Below, piece by piece: positions 16,241 through 24,356 of a DNA stretch of 34,955 bases. The notes beneath the pieces were generated by a model. That model did no database searches, was not told the DNA's origin, and was given only the letters and a program-made list of their open reading frames with translations. The translations under genes and the position numbers were made by a program. Each line of letters opens with the position of its first letter. Positions within the stretch are counted from its first letter, which is position 1. Source of the stretch: Candidatus Poribacteria bacterium (GTDB lineage: Bacteria; Poribacteria; WGA-4E; WGA-3G); contig JAJEJA010000117.1 of the NCBI GenBank assembly GCA_022828145.1, forward strand, positions 1 to 34,955, in the 5' to 3' direction.

Positions 16241-18748
16241 ATGCAAGGATCAATGTCAGGTTCAGGTCGTGGCAGTTCGCGTCGTATGGGAATGGAGTCT
16301 TTCGGTGGAAAACCACGTTTCAGAAACCTAAAAGATGGTGAATTGACAACCACAGAAGAAGTACCCGAAATACTGAAGAAACGTGCACAAGAACTACTTG
16401 ATAACGGTGAAGAGGTAAAAGTATCCGTCTCAACAGATTTAAAATTTGACGGAACTTATGGAAAAGACTGGGTATTAGCAACTGAGAAACGATTGATTTG
16501 CTTTAACCAAAAAGGTGTAATCGGACACGATATTCAAGAAGTATCCCTGACAGCAGTAGAGAACATAGAAGTCCTTGAGATGTACGGCAACAACATCCTC
16601 AAGGTCACTACATCAGATAGTGCTGTTGAATTAGCACGTTATTCAAAACGATTAGAACCCAAATTCAATCTTACAGTATCAGAATTAGAGAGACTTTCAT
16701 CCTCTGAAACATCAGATGAGAGAAGTGGTGGTAGACGAGGTCTCGGTCGAGGTGGTAGACAGCGCAGAATGCGTGGAGGAAGAGGAGGAGGTCCTGGCGG
16801 TAATCCACAAGCACAGGCGTCAGGAAATAGATCGCGATGCGAAAAATGTGGTCATCCCATCCCCACATGGTCAGGAGTCTGTGTCAATTGCACACAGAAT
16901 TCTAAACTTATTTTTCGACTATTCAAGTACGCACTTCCATACTTACACGTCATGATACCCGCATTTCTCATAATGATGTTGATAAGACTTATCGGTCTGT
17001 ATCCCGCTATCCTAAGTAAACAATTAATTGACAATATACTCACTCCAGTTGGAAATGCAGTCGCAAGTGGAGAACAACTTCCAGTAACATCTTGGGGACA
17101 CCTTCAAGCCACTGTAGATACACTTGGAGGATGGTTCGGTAGTATGCCACTTGGTGGGAGTTTTGGACACTTAATCGGTATCGTAATCCTCATGGCGGGT
17201 GTGCGAATCTTCATCATGGCGACCTCATCTATCCGAGGATTTATGATGGCTTGGGTAGGTCAGAACATTACAAGACGTTTACAAAATGAAACATATCAGC
17301 ATCTGAACACTCTCTCCATTGACTTCTTCCACGAACGCGATACTGGAAATCTAATGTCCAGAATCACACACGATGTTTCCAGACTCCGAGACTTCATAGC
17401 GAACGGTCTACAAGATATAGTTGGTGATTCTCTCACGCTCATCTATATGTGTCTCATCATGTTCTTCTTCAACTGGAAACTGGCATTGTGGACGCTTATA
17501 CCCATTCCATGTCTGATATTCTTTACATTCATTTTTGGTAAAAAAATGAGCAAAGTCTATCAAGTCTTATGGAAAAGATACGCAAATATCAGTACAATCC
17601 TTGCCAGTACTATTCCTGGGATCCGTGTCGTCAAAGCTTTTGCACGCGAGAGATATGAGATAAGTCGTTTTAACGAGATGACACACCAAGTTTTCTCCGG
17701 TGAAATGAACGCAGCAAAACTCGGTTCACTCTACCGACCGATCATGGAATTCATCACGTTTTCAGGTTCTATCCTCATTTGGTTAGTTGGGGGATGGCAG
17801 ATTTTTCAAGGTGACTTAACTCTCGGCACACTTTTTATGTTTCAATCTTATATGATGCAATTCTTCGGGCCAGTTAGAACCTTATGTCAGATGAATGAAA
17901 GGTTTATACGAGCGGGAACTTCTGCTGAACGTGTCTTTGATATATTAGATACACCACCGAGTATTGCAGATAAAAAAGATGCTGTTGCACTCGCGAATAT
18001 TAGAGGCGCAATAGAATTTAACGATGTTGTATTCTCCTACGATAACGAAAAGAACGCACTCAATGGAATCAGTTTTCAAGTCCAACCCGGTGAAATGATA
18101 GGATTGGTAGGACACAGCGGTGCCGGGAAAAGTACGCTAATCAATCTTATCACACGATTCTATGATCCGAATTTCGGCGCCATTATAATTGATGGACACG
18201 ATAGCCGAGATATTAGAGTAAAAGCATTACGACAACAGATCGGAGTTGTGCTACAGGACCCGTTCCTCTTTGAAGGTACAATTGCACAGAATATTGGATA
18301 CTCAAAACCCGGAGCATCACGTCATGAAATTATCGCAGCAGCAAAGGCAGCAAACGCACACGATTTTATTATCAAATTCCCTGATGGATATGATACAATG
18401 GTCGGTGAACGCGGCGCACGGGTGTCTGGCGGAGAAAGACAACGTATTTCCATCGCACGGGCTATATTGAAAAACCCACGCATCCTAATCTTAGACGAAG
18501 CTACATCGTCTATAGATACAGAAACAGAATCCAAAATTCAAGAAGCATTAGAACGACTCGTGAGAGGAAGAACGGTCTTCGCTATTGCACATAGACTTTC
18601 TACACTAAAATACGCAGACCGACTTGTCGTGTTGAAAGAGGGTGAAGTAGACGAAATCGGAACGCATGAAGAACTAATTGAACAAGATGGCACGTATGCA
18701 AGTCTTTGCCAGAAGCAAACTGAACTATCCAGAATTCGCGCATGGTAA
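16241..18748 (+). CDS. ABC exporter with PH-like domain and zinc ribbon at N-terminus
   Basis: This 835-residue fused permease-ATPase is of MsbA/multidrug type but has about 220 extra N-terminal residues. These comprise a basic start, a YokE-like PH-fold region (about 60-150, with VLATEKRLICFNQKGV), a Gly/Arg-rich linker (about 160-195) and a four-Cys zinc ribbon (Cys200, Cys203, Cys214, Cys217). A six-helix transmembrane domain and a complete NBD follow: Walker A GHSGAGKST, Q-loop VVLQDPFLF, signature VSGGERQR, Walker B ILILDEATSS and H-loop IAHRLST. GGGAG-like GGGAG is 8 bases before the ATG. A DUF1854 gene follows 18 bases downstream; this pair is also known next to cyanophycin genes in proteobacteria, but no such genes are here. 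Substrate unknown. Confidence 0.92.
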   Translation: MQGSMSGSGRGSSRRMGMESFGGKPRFRNLKDGELTTTEEVPEILKKRAQELLDNGEEVKVSVSTDLKFDGTYGKDWVLATEKRLICFNQKGVIGHDIQEVSLTAVENIEVLEMYGNNILKVTTSDSAVELARYSKRLEPKFNLTVSELERLSSSETSDERSGGRRGLGRGGRQRRMRGGRGGGPGGNPQAQASGNRSRCEKCGHPIPTWSGVCVNCTQNSKLIFRLFKYALPYLHVMIPAFLIMMLIRLIGLYPAILSKQLIDNILTPVGNAVASGEQLPVTSWGHLQATVDTLGGWFGSMPLGGSFGHLIGIVILMAGVRIFIMATSSIRGFMMAWVGQNITRRLQNETYQHLNTLSIDFFHERDTGNLMSRITHDVSRLRDFIANGLQDIVGDSLTLIYMCLIMFFFNWKLALWTLIPIPCLIFFTFIFGKKMSKVYQVLWKRYANISTILASTIPGIRVVKAFARERYEISRFNEMTHQVFSGEMNAAKLGSLYRPIMEFITFSGSILIWLVGGWQIFQGDLTLGTLFMFQSYMMQFFGPVRTLCQMNERFIRAGTSAERVFDILDTPPSIADKKDAVALANIRGAIEFNDVVFSYDNEKNALNGISFQVQPGEMIGLVGHSGAGKSTLINLITRFYDPNFGAIIIDGHDSRDIRVKALRQQIGVVLQDPFLFEGTIAQNIGYSKPGASRHEIIAAAKAANAHDFIIKFPDGYDTMVGERGARVSGGERQRISIARAILKNPRILILDEATSSIDTETESKIQEALERLVRGRTVFAIAHRLSTLKYADRLVVLKEGEVDEIGTHEELIEQDGTYASLCQKQTELSRIRAW

Positions 18749-18766
18749 TAGTGGAAAGGATGAGAA

Positions 18767-19276
18767 ATGAATGAAGCCATAAAAGTCACTGATGAACTGG
18801 TGTTCCTGGATCCTAAAACATTGATGATTGGAAAAAACGCATTTGGTGAATTAATTGTTGAACTGCTAGACGGTTCAGTTTTTACAAAGGTAGAGCCAGT
18901 GCGTAGTTTCCCTGTAACTGAAACATTACGATACATATCTCTATTGGATGAAGAGGGTAACGAAATTGGAATTGTTGAGGACGTCAACAAACTTACACCA
19001 AACGCTCGCAATGTTCTAACAGAGGAACTTCAGAGACGATACTTCATGCCAAAAATTACGAAAATCAACTCGGTTGATGGACAATACGGGGTAACACGGT
19101 GGAATGTTGATACAAGTCAAGGAAATGTAGAATTTGGCATGCGTACCCGGTATGACATCGTCACTCTTGAGAATGACCGTGTACTCATTAAAGATGCAGA
19201 TGGCACACGGTACGAGATAGAAAATTACAATAAATTAGATCCAAAAAGCATAGCACTGCTACAAACTCAATTGTAA
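18767..19276 (+). CDS. DUF1854 family protein, ABC exporter partner
   Basis: This 169-residue soluble protein matches DUF1854 in its layout: VFLDPKTLMIGKNAFGELIVE, DGSVFTKVEPVRSFPVTET, YISLLDEEGNEIGIVED and RRYFMPKITKI. No signal peptide or membrane segment is seen. DUF1854 genes typically sit beside the unusual ABC exporter type found immediately upstream here, which suggests a cytosolic accessory or regulatory subunit. AAGGATGAGAA precedes the ATG. Function is not established. Confidence 0.85.
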   Translation: MNEAIKVTDELVFLDPKTLMIGKNAFGELIVELLDGSVFTKVEPVRSFPVTETLRYISLLDEEGNEIGIVEDVNKLTPNARNVLTEELQRRYFMPKITKINSVDGQYGVTRWNVDTSQGNVEFGMRTRYDIVTLENDRVLIKDADGTRYEIENYNKLDPKSIALLQTQL

Positions 19277-19302
19277 GAAAGCATGAAAAAAGGAGAATAA
19301 AT

Positions 19303-20427
19303 TTGGAGAATGTCAAAATAGAACGAATTGAATGGGCACGGTTAACAGGTGAACGTCCCCGGAAGGCGGGATGCAACTCACGCCTCGGTGAACACGGATT
19401 ACACGTCCGACCACCAATTGCACGCATTACAACATCAGATGGAGCATCTGGAATCGGATTCGCGTCCTTATCACGTGAAAAAGCAGAAACGCTAATTGGA
19501 TTACAAATCAACCAAGCTTATGACACAGAGAGTAGTGTATCAGAAGAATATCGTTTCATGGAATATCCTCTCTGGGATTTAGTCGGACAGATACAACAGA
19601 AACCAGTTTATGCAATCCTATCTGGTAAGAATGGAGACTTTAAAGCTCCTTGCTACGATACTTCTTTATACATTGATGATTTACACATTGATGACAATGC
19701 AGAAGCTGCATCCCTCATAGCATCCGAAGCACTTGAAGGAAAGGCGCGCGGACACAAAGCATATAAAATAAAGGTTGGACGCGGCGCAATGCACATGCCA
19801 CTTGAAAAAGGTACGCAACGTGATATTGATGTCATCAATGCAGTACGCGAAGCAGTAGGAGAAGACGCAACGATACTCATCGACGCAAATAACGGATACA
19901 ATCTCAACATCACAAAACAGGTACTGGCTGGGACTGCAGACGCAAAAGTATATTGGATGGAAGAAGCATTTCACGAAGATGCACGAGTATACGGAATATT
20001 AAAAGAATGGTTGAACAAGGAAGGTATAAAAACCAAAATCGCTGATGGTGAAGGCGGCGCATCACCAAACCTAATCCAATGGGCAAAGAACGGACTTATA
20101 GACATCGTGCAATATGATATATTCCACCCAGGATTCTCAAGATGGCTTGAATTAGGACCAGAATTGGATGAAGTCAATGTTGGCACTGCACCTCATCATT
20201 ACGGAGGGTACTACGGCAACTTTGTAACAGGACATCTTGCAGCAAAAATCAAGAATTTTGAGTTCGTAGAATGGGATCACGCAACTACCCCCGGCATAGA
20301 CGACTCTAATTATTCTATCTCAAATGGTTATGTGAACATTCCTAATCTCCCCGGTTTCGGTTTGACCATAGAAGAGGAACCGTATCAAAAAGCACTGAAA
20401 GAGAATGGTTTTATAGTCAACGCTTAA
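19303..20427 (+). CDS. Enolase-superfamily (MR/MLE) acid-sugar dehydratase-like
   Basis: This 374-residue protein belongs to the mandelate racemase/muconate lactonising group. The barrel carries YKIKVGRG (Lys-x-Lys general base), DANNGYN (first metal Asp), YWMEEAF (second metal Glu), IADGEGG (third acidic ligand position) and APHHYGG near the C-terminal end (candidate catalytic His). These enzymes abstract an alpha proton next to a carboxylate, usually dehydrating sugar acids to 2-keto-3-deoxy acids. The start is TTG at 19303, with AAAGGAG well placed; the nearby ATG at 19310 is out of frame. It follows DUF1854 by 26 bases. A lactonase-like protein, an SDR and an HpcH aldolase lie downstream and fit the same pathway. 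Exact substrate unknown. Confidence 0.88.
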   Translation: MENVKIERIEWARLTGERPRKAGCNSRLGEHGLHVRPPIARITTSDGASGIGFASLSREKAETLIGLQINQAYDTESSVSEEYRFMEYPLWDLVGQIQQKPVYAILSGKNGDFKAPCYDTSLYIDDLHIDDNAEAASLIASEALEGKARGHKAYKIKVGRGAMHMPLEKGTQRDIDVINAVREAVGEDATILIDANNGYNLNITKQVLAGTADAKVYWMEEAFHEDARVYGILKEWLNKEGIKTKIADGEGGASPNLIQWAKNGLIDIVQYDIFHPGFSRWLELGPELDEVNVGTAPHHYGGYYGNFVTGHLAAKIKNFEFVEWDHATTPGIDDSNYSISNGYVNIPNLPGFGLTIEEEPYQKALKENGFIVNA

Positions 20428-20505
20428 TAGTAGTAGGCACACGCCGTGTGCTGTCTATAAGTTCTTAATAGTAGTAGGCACACGCCGTGTGCCGTTCACA
20501 AGTTC
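20424..20505 (+). repeat. 41-bp direct tandem repeat, two copies, with inner hairpin
   Basis: TTAATAGTAGTAGG starts both copies (20424 and 20465), and 37 of 41 positions agree. Each unit holds a GGCACAC/GTGTGC(C) hairpin with a 3-base loop. The first copy begins over the stop codon of the enolase-family gene, so it may act as a 3'-end structure. TTAATAATAGTAGG recurs at about 20687, before the PhyH gene, and may be the edge of a third unit. Confidence 0.75.
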
Positions 20506-20518
20506 AAAGACGTATTTA

Positions 20519-20684
20519 ACGTGAGTTTGATAAATCAGAACAAATAACTTACGTAGGTTGGGTTGAGGAACGAAACCCAACATCTTGACCCATTATAGAG
20601 CAATACATGTTGCCAGTTAATATTTGATTGGCGTTCCTCAACCCAACCTACAACGCATATTGCATTTAATTATCAAACTCACGT
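20519..20684 (+). mobile_element. MITE copy 1, 166 bp, 6-bp target duplication TATTTA
   Basis: The ends ACGTGAGTTTGATAA and TTATCAAACTCACGT are perfect 15-bp inverted repeats, flanked by direct TATTTA at 20513-20518 and 20685-20690. Nested inside is a second perfect palindrome, GTAGGTTGGGTTGAGGAACG (20553-20572) with its complement at 20632-20651. There is no ORF. A second copy lies at 24150-24300 in the same orientation. Confidence 0.88.
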
Positions 20685-20712
20685 TATTTAATAATAGTAG
20701 GAAGGACTAAGT

Positions 20713-21450
20713 ATGCCACTTTTGACAGATAATGACAAAGAATTCTTCAAAGAGAACGGGTACCTGGTCGTACGCAGCGCACTGACTCAAGAAGAAATTG
20801 ACGCTGCTTTAGATAAAGTCTGGGATACTATTGATGAAGACAGGAACGACCCTGAATCGTGGATACGCAAAGGTTATAGAACCGCTCCCATCGGCGGTGA
20901 AGACGTTATAAAAGGCACATTATACGGCAATAACGTATTCGCTATGGCAGAAGAAATGGTAGGGACTGGTAAACTTAACACTGGAGGTGGGGCAAGTCCA
21001 CATCTAAACTTCCCCGATCCAGACCGTGAATATCGCGAACCCCGAGGACATCTTGATGGATATCATACCCCTACAAACGGTGTGCCTAAAGGCGTAGTCG
21101 GTTCATTTACACTCGGTGCAACAGTATATCTTGATACTGTTGAGAATCATGGCGGCGGATTCACAATTTGGCCCGGAAGTCACAATATATGGGCAGAATA
21201 CTTCAGACACCACGACCTTGACAGTTTACCCGGAGGTGTTGCTCCATTTGACTTAGGTCCCTGCTATGAATTCACAGGAGAAGCAGGAGATGTCTGTTTC
21301 TGGCATCACCAGATGAGCCACACAGCCGGACCAAACTGTGGTCACAGAGTCAGAATCGCACTCATCGGGAGGTATCGCAGAAAAGACCTTGATGAAATTA
21401 AATTTGATACACCAGACAATATGTGGGAGTATTGGGACGGTATCTCCTAA
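20713..21450 (+). CDS. Phytanoyl-CoA dioxygenase (PhyH) family protein
   Basis: This 245-residue Fe(II)/2-oxoglutarate-dependent oxygenase has iron ligands His113 and Asp115 in GHLDGYH and His203 in HHQMSHTAGPN. An Arg in HRVRIAL (about 212-214) is suited to bind 2-oxoglutarate. The N-terminus FFKENGYLVVRSALTQEEID is typical of the family. Bacterial members hydroxylate diverse small molecules; PhyH genes are unusually numerous in Poribacteria. AAGGA precedes the ATG. It begins just after MITE copy 1. Substrate unknown. Confidence 0.92.
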   Translation: MPLLTDNDKEFFKENGYLVVRSALTQEEIDAALDKVWDTIDEDRNDPESWIRKGYRTAPIGGEDVIKGTLYGNNVFAMAEEMVGTGKLNTGGGASPHLNFPDPDREYREPRGHLDGYHTPTNGVPKGVVGSFTLGATVYLDTVENHGGGFTIWPGSHNIWAEYFRHHDLDSLPGGVAPFDLGPCYEFTGEAGDVCFWHHQMSHTAGPNCGHRVRIALIGRYRRKDLDEIKFDTPDNMWEYWDGIS

Positions 21451-21490
21451 CATTACCTGATACCATTACTTACTGATAATGCCTCTTTAT

Positions 21491-21528
21491 TGTAGCACAA
21501 TCTTTATTCAGATTGTACAATTGCTACA
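21491..21528. repeat. Short palindrome before the flippase-like gene
   Basis: TGTAGCACAATC (21491-21502) pairs with GATTGT (21511-21516) and GCTACA (21523-21528), leaving a 6-base bulge. A TTG frame start at 21513 would fall inside it, which argues for the later start at 21546. Related TGTAGCACA/TTGTGCT units occur at 31728-31849. Confidence 0.55.
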
Positions 21529-21545
21529 CACACCAAGGCAGTGTT

Positions 21546-22532
21546 TTGAAGAAGCAGCAACTCAAATGGATATTTAGATTTGCTATACCAACTGTCTTAG
21601 CAGTTGTTGTTTCAGTTATACTCTTAAGAGAAATTGATCTGAAGGAGATACCTGAAACAATCAATCGTATCCCTATTCACGCGTTGATACTCGGTTTCGT
21701 CAGTTACTGTCTGCTTATATTTGCAAAAACCTTAAGGTTCAAAACAATACTGGGGTTAGAATCAAATATATTTCAGGTTTTTCCTATCCTAACTTTGCAC
21801 ACATTTTGGGGCAATTTTTTACCCTTTAGAACTGGAGATATATCATATCTATATCTAATGCAAAAAAGACAGAGAGTAGAAGCAACCCAAGGAATCGCTT
21901 CCTTACTCATCGCAAGCATCATAGACTTGGTCCTGCTGATCTTACTCATGTCTATTACCGCATTACTTCTACTGCCAAAACTGAGTGGTAAACTCTCACT
22001 CACGATCCTATTCTTAATTCCATCGATCTTCGGTGTAGGATTGGTAACGTTGATCATTCTTGCATGTACCGCCCCAAATGTTTGTCAGTTAATTGCTGAA
22101 AAATGCTTTCAACCCCTGTCGAAACTGGAGAGTCGTCATATAACATGGTGCGTAGAAAAGTGCAGCACAATCGTAAATGAGATTACTTCGTTTCGTTTCA
22201 ACTTCCGTTTCGTCAAAATCTGGATTTATTCACTACTCTGTCTGTTAATTCGTTTCGGGTTTCAATGTTATCTCGTATCAGAAATGGGAGTGAAAATCCC
22301 CCTAATTGAGGTACTGTTCGCGCTTGTGTTCACGAATGTTTTTAACCTGCTACCTATTCAAACCGTCGGAAACTTCGGAACAACTGAATTTCCTTATGTC
22401 TGGTTACTGAATTATTTTGGAACACCACTGAACATAGCAACGATCACCGGATTTAGTCTCCATCTATTGATTTTACTCTACTGCATTCCCTTAGGCATCT
22501 ACGGATTCTTAATTAAATCAGAGGAACGATAA
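21546..22532 (+). CDS. Flippase-like integral membrane protein (LPG synthase TM/UPF0104)
   Basis: This 328-residue polytopic protein belongs to the lysylphosphatidylglycerol synthase transmembrane-region family. Landmarks are FAKTLRFKTIL, HTFWGNFLPFRTGDISYLYLM (the family N-x-x-P-x-R-x-G-E/D motif), RVEATQGIASLLIASIIDLVLL and a C-terminal NLLPIQTVGNFGTTEF. Such proteins are thought to translocate lipids or lipid-linked saccharides. Start: TTG at 21546 with AAGG 7 bases upstream; an earlier TTG at 21513 lies within a palindrome. The stop is one base from the ATG of the lactonase-like gene, so the two are tightly coupled. Confidence 0.85.
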   Translation: MKKQQLKWIFRFAIPTVLAVVVSVILLREIDLKEIPETINRIPIHALILGFVSYCLLIFAKTLRFKTILGLESNIFQVFPILTLHTFWGNFLPFRTGDISYLYLMQKRQRVEATQGIASLLIASIIDLVLLILLMSITALLLLPKLSGKLSLTILFLIPSIFGVGLVTLIILACTAPNVCQLIAEKCFQPLSKLESRHITWCVEKCSTIVNEITSFRFNFRFVKIWIYSLLCLLIRFGFQCYLVSEMGVKIPLIEVLFALVFTNVFNLLPIQTVGNFGTTEFPYVWLLNYFGTPLNIATITGFSLHLLILLYCIPLGIYGFLIKSEER

Positions 22533-22533
22533 T

Positions 22534-23355
22534 ATGAGAATTATAGACCCGCATGTTCACGTTTGGAAAAACGACCCCCAATTTCCTTGGGCACGCGAAA
22601 GAAATCATCCCCGTGAGGATGCGACACCAGAAATGTTACTTGATCTTATGGAAGAAAACGGTGTTGAAAAAACAGTCATTGTCCAAGTAATACACTATAT
22701 GTGGGATAACAGTTATGCTGCAGACGCAATAAAAAGATACCCTAACAAATTCATGGGAGTATGTCGTATCAATCCTGAAGACCCAGCAGCACCTGAGCAT
22801 CTCACTAAATGGACAGAAGATCACGGATTCCACGGTGTCCGATTGAGTCCATCTACCGGTCCAGATGGAGATTGGTTTACCGGTCCGCTAATGCCACCCA
22901 TCTTTCGTTGTGCAGAACAGCTCGGAGTTCCCATGCTAATTCTAACGAAAGCTGAAAGATTACCAGACCTAATACCACTTATTGAACAACATCCTAATCT
23001 TGATATCGTCATTGATCACATGGCAGATTGTCCACCAGATGAACCTGATAAACTTCAGTTACTGCTTGATCTTGCAAGGTTTCCACATATTTATGTGAAG
23101 ATTAGCCATACATGGTCAATATCCAAAGAGAGTTATCCATGGAAAGACACACATGAACAGGTAAAAAAAGTCTATCATACCTTTGGCGGTCAACGAATTA
23201 TGTGGGGTACAGATTGGCCCGTCTGTTTAAGTCGTGCAACTTATGCGCAGACACTATCCGTTGTTCGCGACGAAATGGATTTCTTTACACCAGAAGACAG
23301 GGAATGGGTGTTGGGTAAAACAGCTTTGCAAATCTGGAATTTCAAAAACAGTTAA
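22534..23355 (+). CDS. Amidohydrolase_2 family, lactonase-like (COG3618 type)
   Basis: This 273-residue TIM-barrel metal hydrolase starts with DPHVHVW (metal-binding His-x-His). It continues with NPEDPAAPEHLTKWTEDHGFHGVRLS, DIVIDHMAD (His in the fifth strand region) and IMWGTDWPV (catalytic Asp). This is the layout of L-fuconolactonase, L-rhamnono-lactonase and 2-pyrone-4,6-dicarboxylate hydrolase. Hydrolysis of a sugar lactone fits the neighbouring SDR and enolase-family genes. GAGGAAC precedes the ATG, which lies one base after the flippase gene. Confidence 0.88.
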   Translation: MRIIDPHVHVWKNDPQFPWARERNHPREDATPEMLLDLMEENGVEKTVIVQVIHYMWDNSYAADAIKRYPNKFMGVCRINPEDPAAPEHLTKWTEDHGFHGVRLSPSTGPDGDWFTGPLMPPIFRCAEQLGVPMLILTKAERLPDLIPLIEQHPNLDIVIDHMADCPPDEPDKLQLLLDLARFPHIYVKISHTWSISKESYPWKDTHEQVKKVYHTFGGQRIMWGTDWPVCLSRATYAQTLSVVRDEMDFFTPEDREWVLGKTALQIWNFKNS

Positions 23356-23372
23356 AGACAGGAAAACATTTA

Positions 23373-24146
23373 ATGCTACTAAAAGACCGAATTTGCATCG
23401 TTACAGGTGGTAGTTCCGGTATCGGACGGGGGATCGCACTTGAATTCGCTCGTGAAGGGGCACGGGTTGTCATTGCCGACATTCAAGAAACACCACTCCA
23501 AGGAAAATACCACGAAAGGGATGTTACAACTACAACCACTCAGGAAGTAGAGAAATTAGGTGTTGAGAGTCTATTTATTGAAACGGATGTTTCAGATGTG
23601 AAACAAGTTAATAAAATGATACATAATACAATAGAACATTTCGGAGGTATAGATATACTCGTCAACAATGCCGGTATTCATATACCCGGTGGATCACAAG
23701 ATATAACAGTCTCAGATTGGGAAAAAGTCGTTTCAGTCAATTTACGAGGCGTTTTCTTAACGACAAAAATTGCCATACCTCATATCAAGAATTCTACTTA
23801 TGGCAGAATAATACAGATCGCTTCCGTTCATGCATTCGGTGGCGGTGCAGGACCTGCTTATGCATCTGCAAAAGCAGCAGTCGTTAATATGGTCAAAGAT
23901 ACAGCATTAGAAGTAGGTAAATATGGTATCACAGTCAATGCAATATGTCCAGGATATATTGAAACTGCTATACAAGACTACCTAACCCCTGAACAGATTG
24001 AGTCCTCATTGGAGAAAACCCCGATGCAGCGATTGGGTCTCCCAAAAGATATAGGACGTGCAGCAGTATTCCTCGCTTCAGATGACGCCGAATGGATTAC
24101 CGGAACATCACTTCTTGTAGATGGTGGCGCAAGTGCAAAAGCATAG
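23373..24146 (+). CDS. Short-chain dehydrogenase/reductase (SDR)
   Basis: This 257-residue classical SDR has the cofactor motif TGGSSGIGRG (11-20), NNAGIH, catalytic Ser in QIASVHAFGG and YASAK (Tyr and Lys), and the PGYIETA loop. An Asp after the second strand (VVIADIQ) favours NAD over NADP. The close fit is with sugar or 3-oxoacyl-type alcohol dehydrogenases. It lies 17 bases after the lactonase-like gene, so oxidation of an aldose to its lactone is a reasonable role. Its TAG stop forms part of the target duplication of MITE copy 2, which leaves the reading frame intact. Confidence 0.92.
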   Translation: MLLKDRICIVTGGSSGIGRGIALEFAREGARVVIADIQETPLQGKYHERDVTTTTTQEVEKLGVESLFIETDVSDVKQVNKMIHNTIEHFGGIDILVNNAGIHIPGGSQDITVSDWEKVVSVNLRGVFLTTKIAIPHIKNSTYGRIIQIASVHAFGGGAGPAYASAKAAVVNMVKDTALEVGKYGITVNAICPGYIETAIQDYLTPEQIESSLEKTPMQRLGLPKDIGRAAVFLASDDAEWITGTSLLVDGGASAKA

Positions 24147-24149
24147 TTA

Positions 24150-24300
24150 ACGTGAGTTTGATAAATCAGAACAAATAAATACGTAGGTTGGGTTGAGGAA
24201 CGAAACCCAACATCTTGACCCATTATAGAACAATACATGTCGGGTTTCGTGCCTCTACCCGACCTACAACGCATATTGCATTTAATTATCAAACTCACGT
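24150..24300 (+). mobile_element. MITE copy 2, 151 bp, 6-bp target duplication TAGTTA
   Basis: It has the same perfect ends as copy 1 (ACGTGAGTTTGATAA and its complement), flanked by direct TAGTTA at 24144-24149 and 24301-24306. The left inner arm equals copy 1 (GTAGGTTGGGTTGAGGAACG). The right inner arm reads CTCTACCCGACCTAC instead and belongs to a related but different inner repeat. It lies between the SDR stop and the glutamine synthetase gene. Confidence 0.88.
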
Positions 24301-24356
24301 TAGTTAGGATTAGAACATTGATACATAGTTAATCCGTAACATCAAGGAGAAATTTC

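Noticed and set aside
20424..20505. Two-unit array as a CRISPR
   Set aside because: The units are contiguous with no spacers and no cas genes nearby.
21513..21545. Upstream TTG as the start of the flippase-like gene
   Set aside because: It falls inside a palindromic repeat, has no ribosome binding site, and the family homology begins after 21546.
20513..24306. Composite transposon carrying PhyH, flippase, lactonase and SDR genes
   Set aside because: Each MITE has its own distinct target duplication, so the two inserted independently; a composite unit would show one duplication around the whole.
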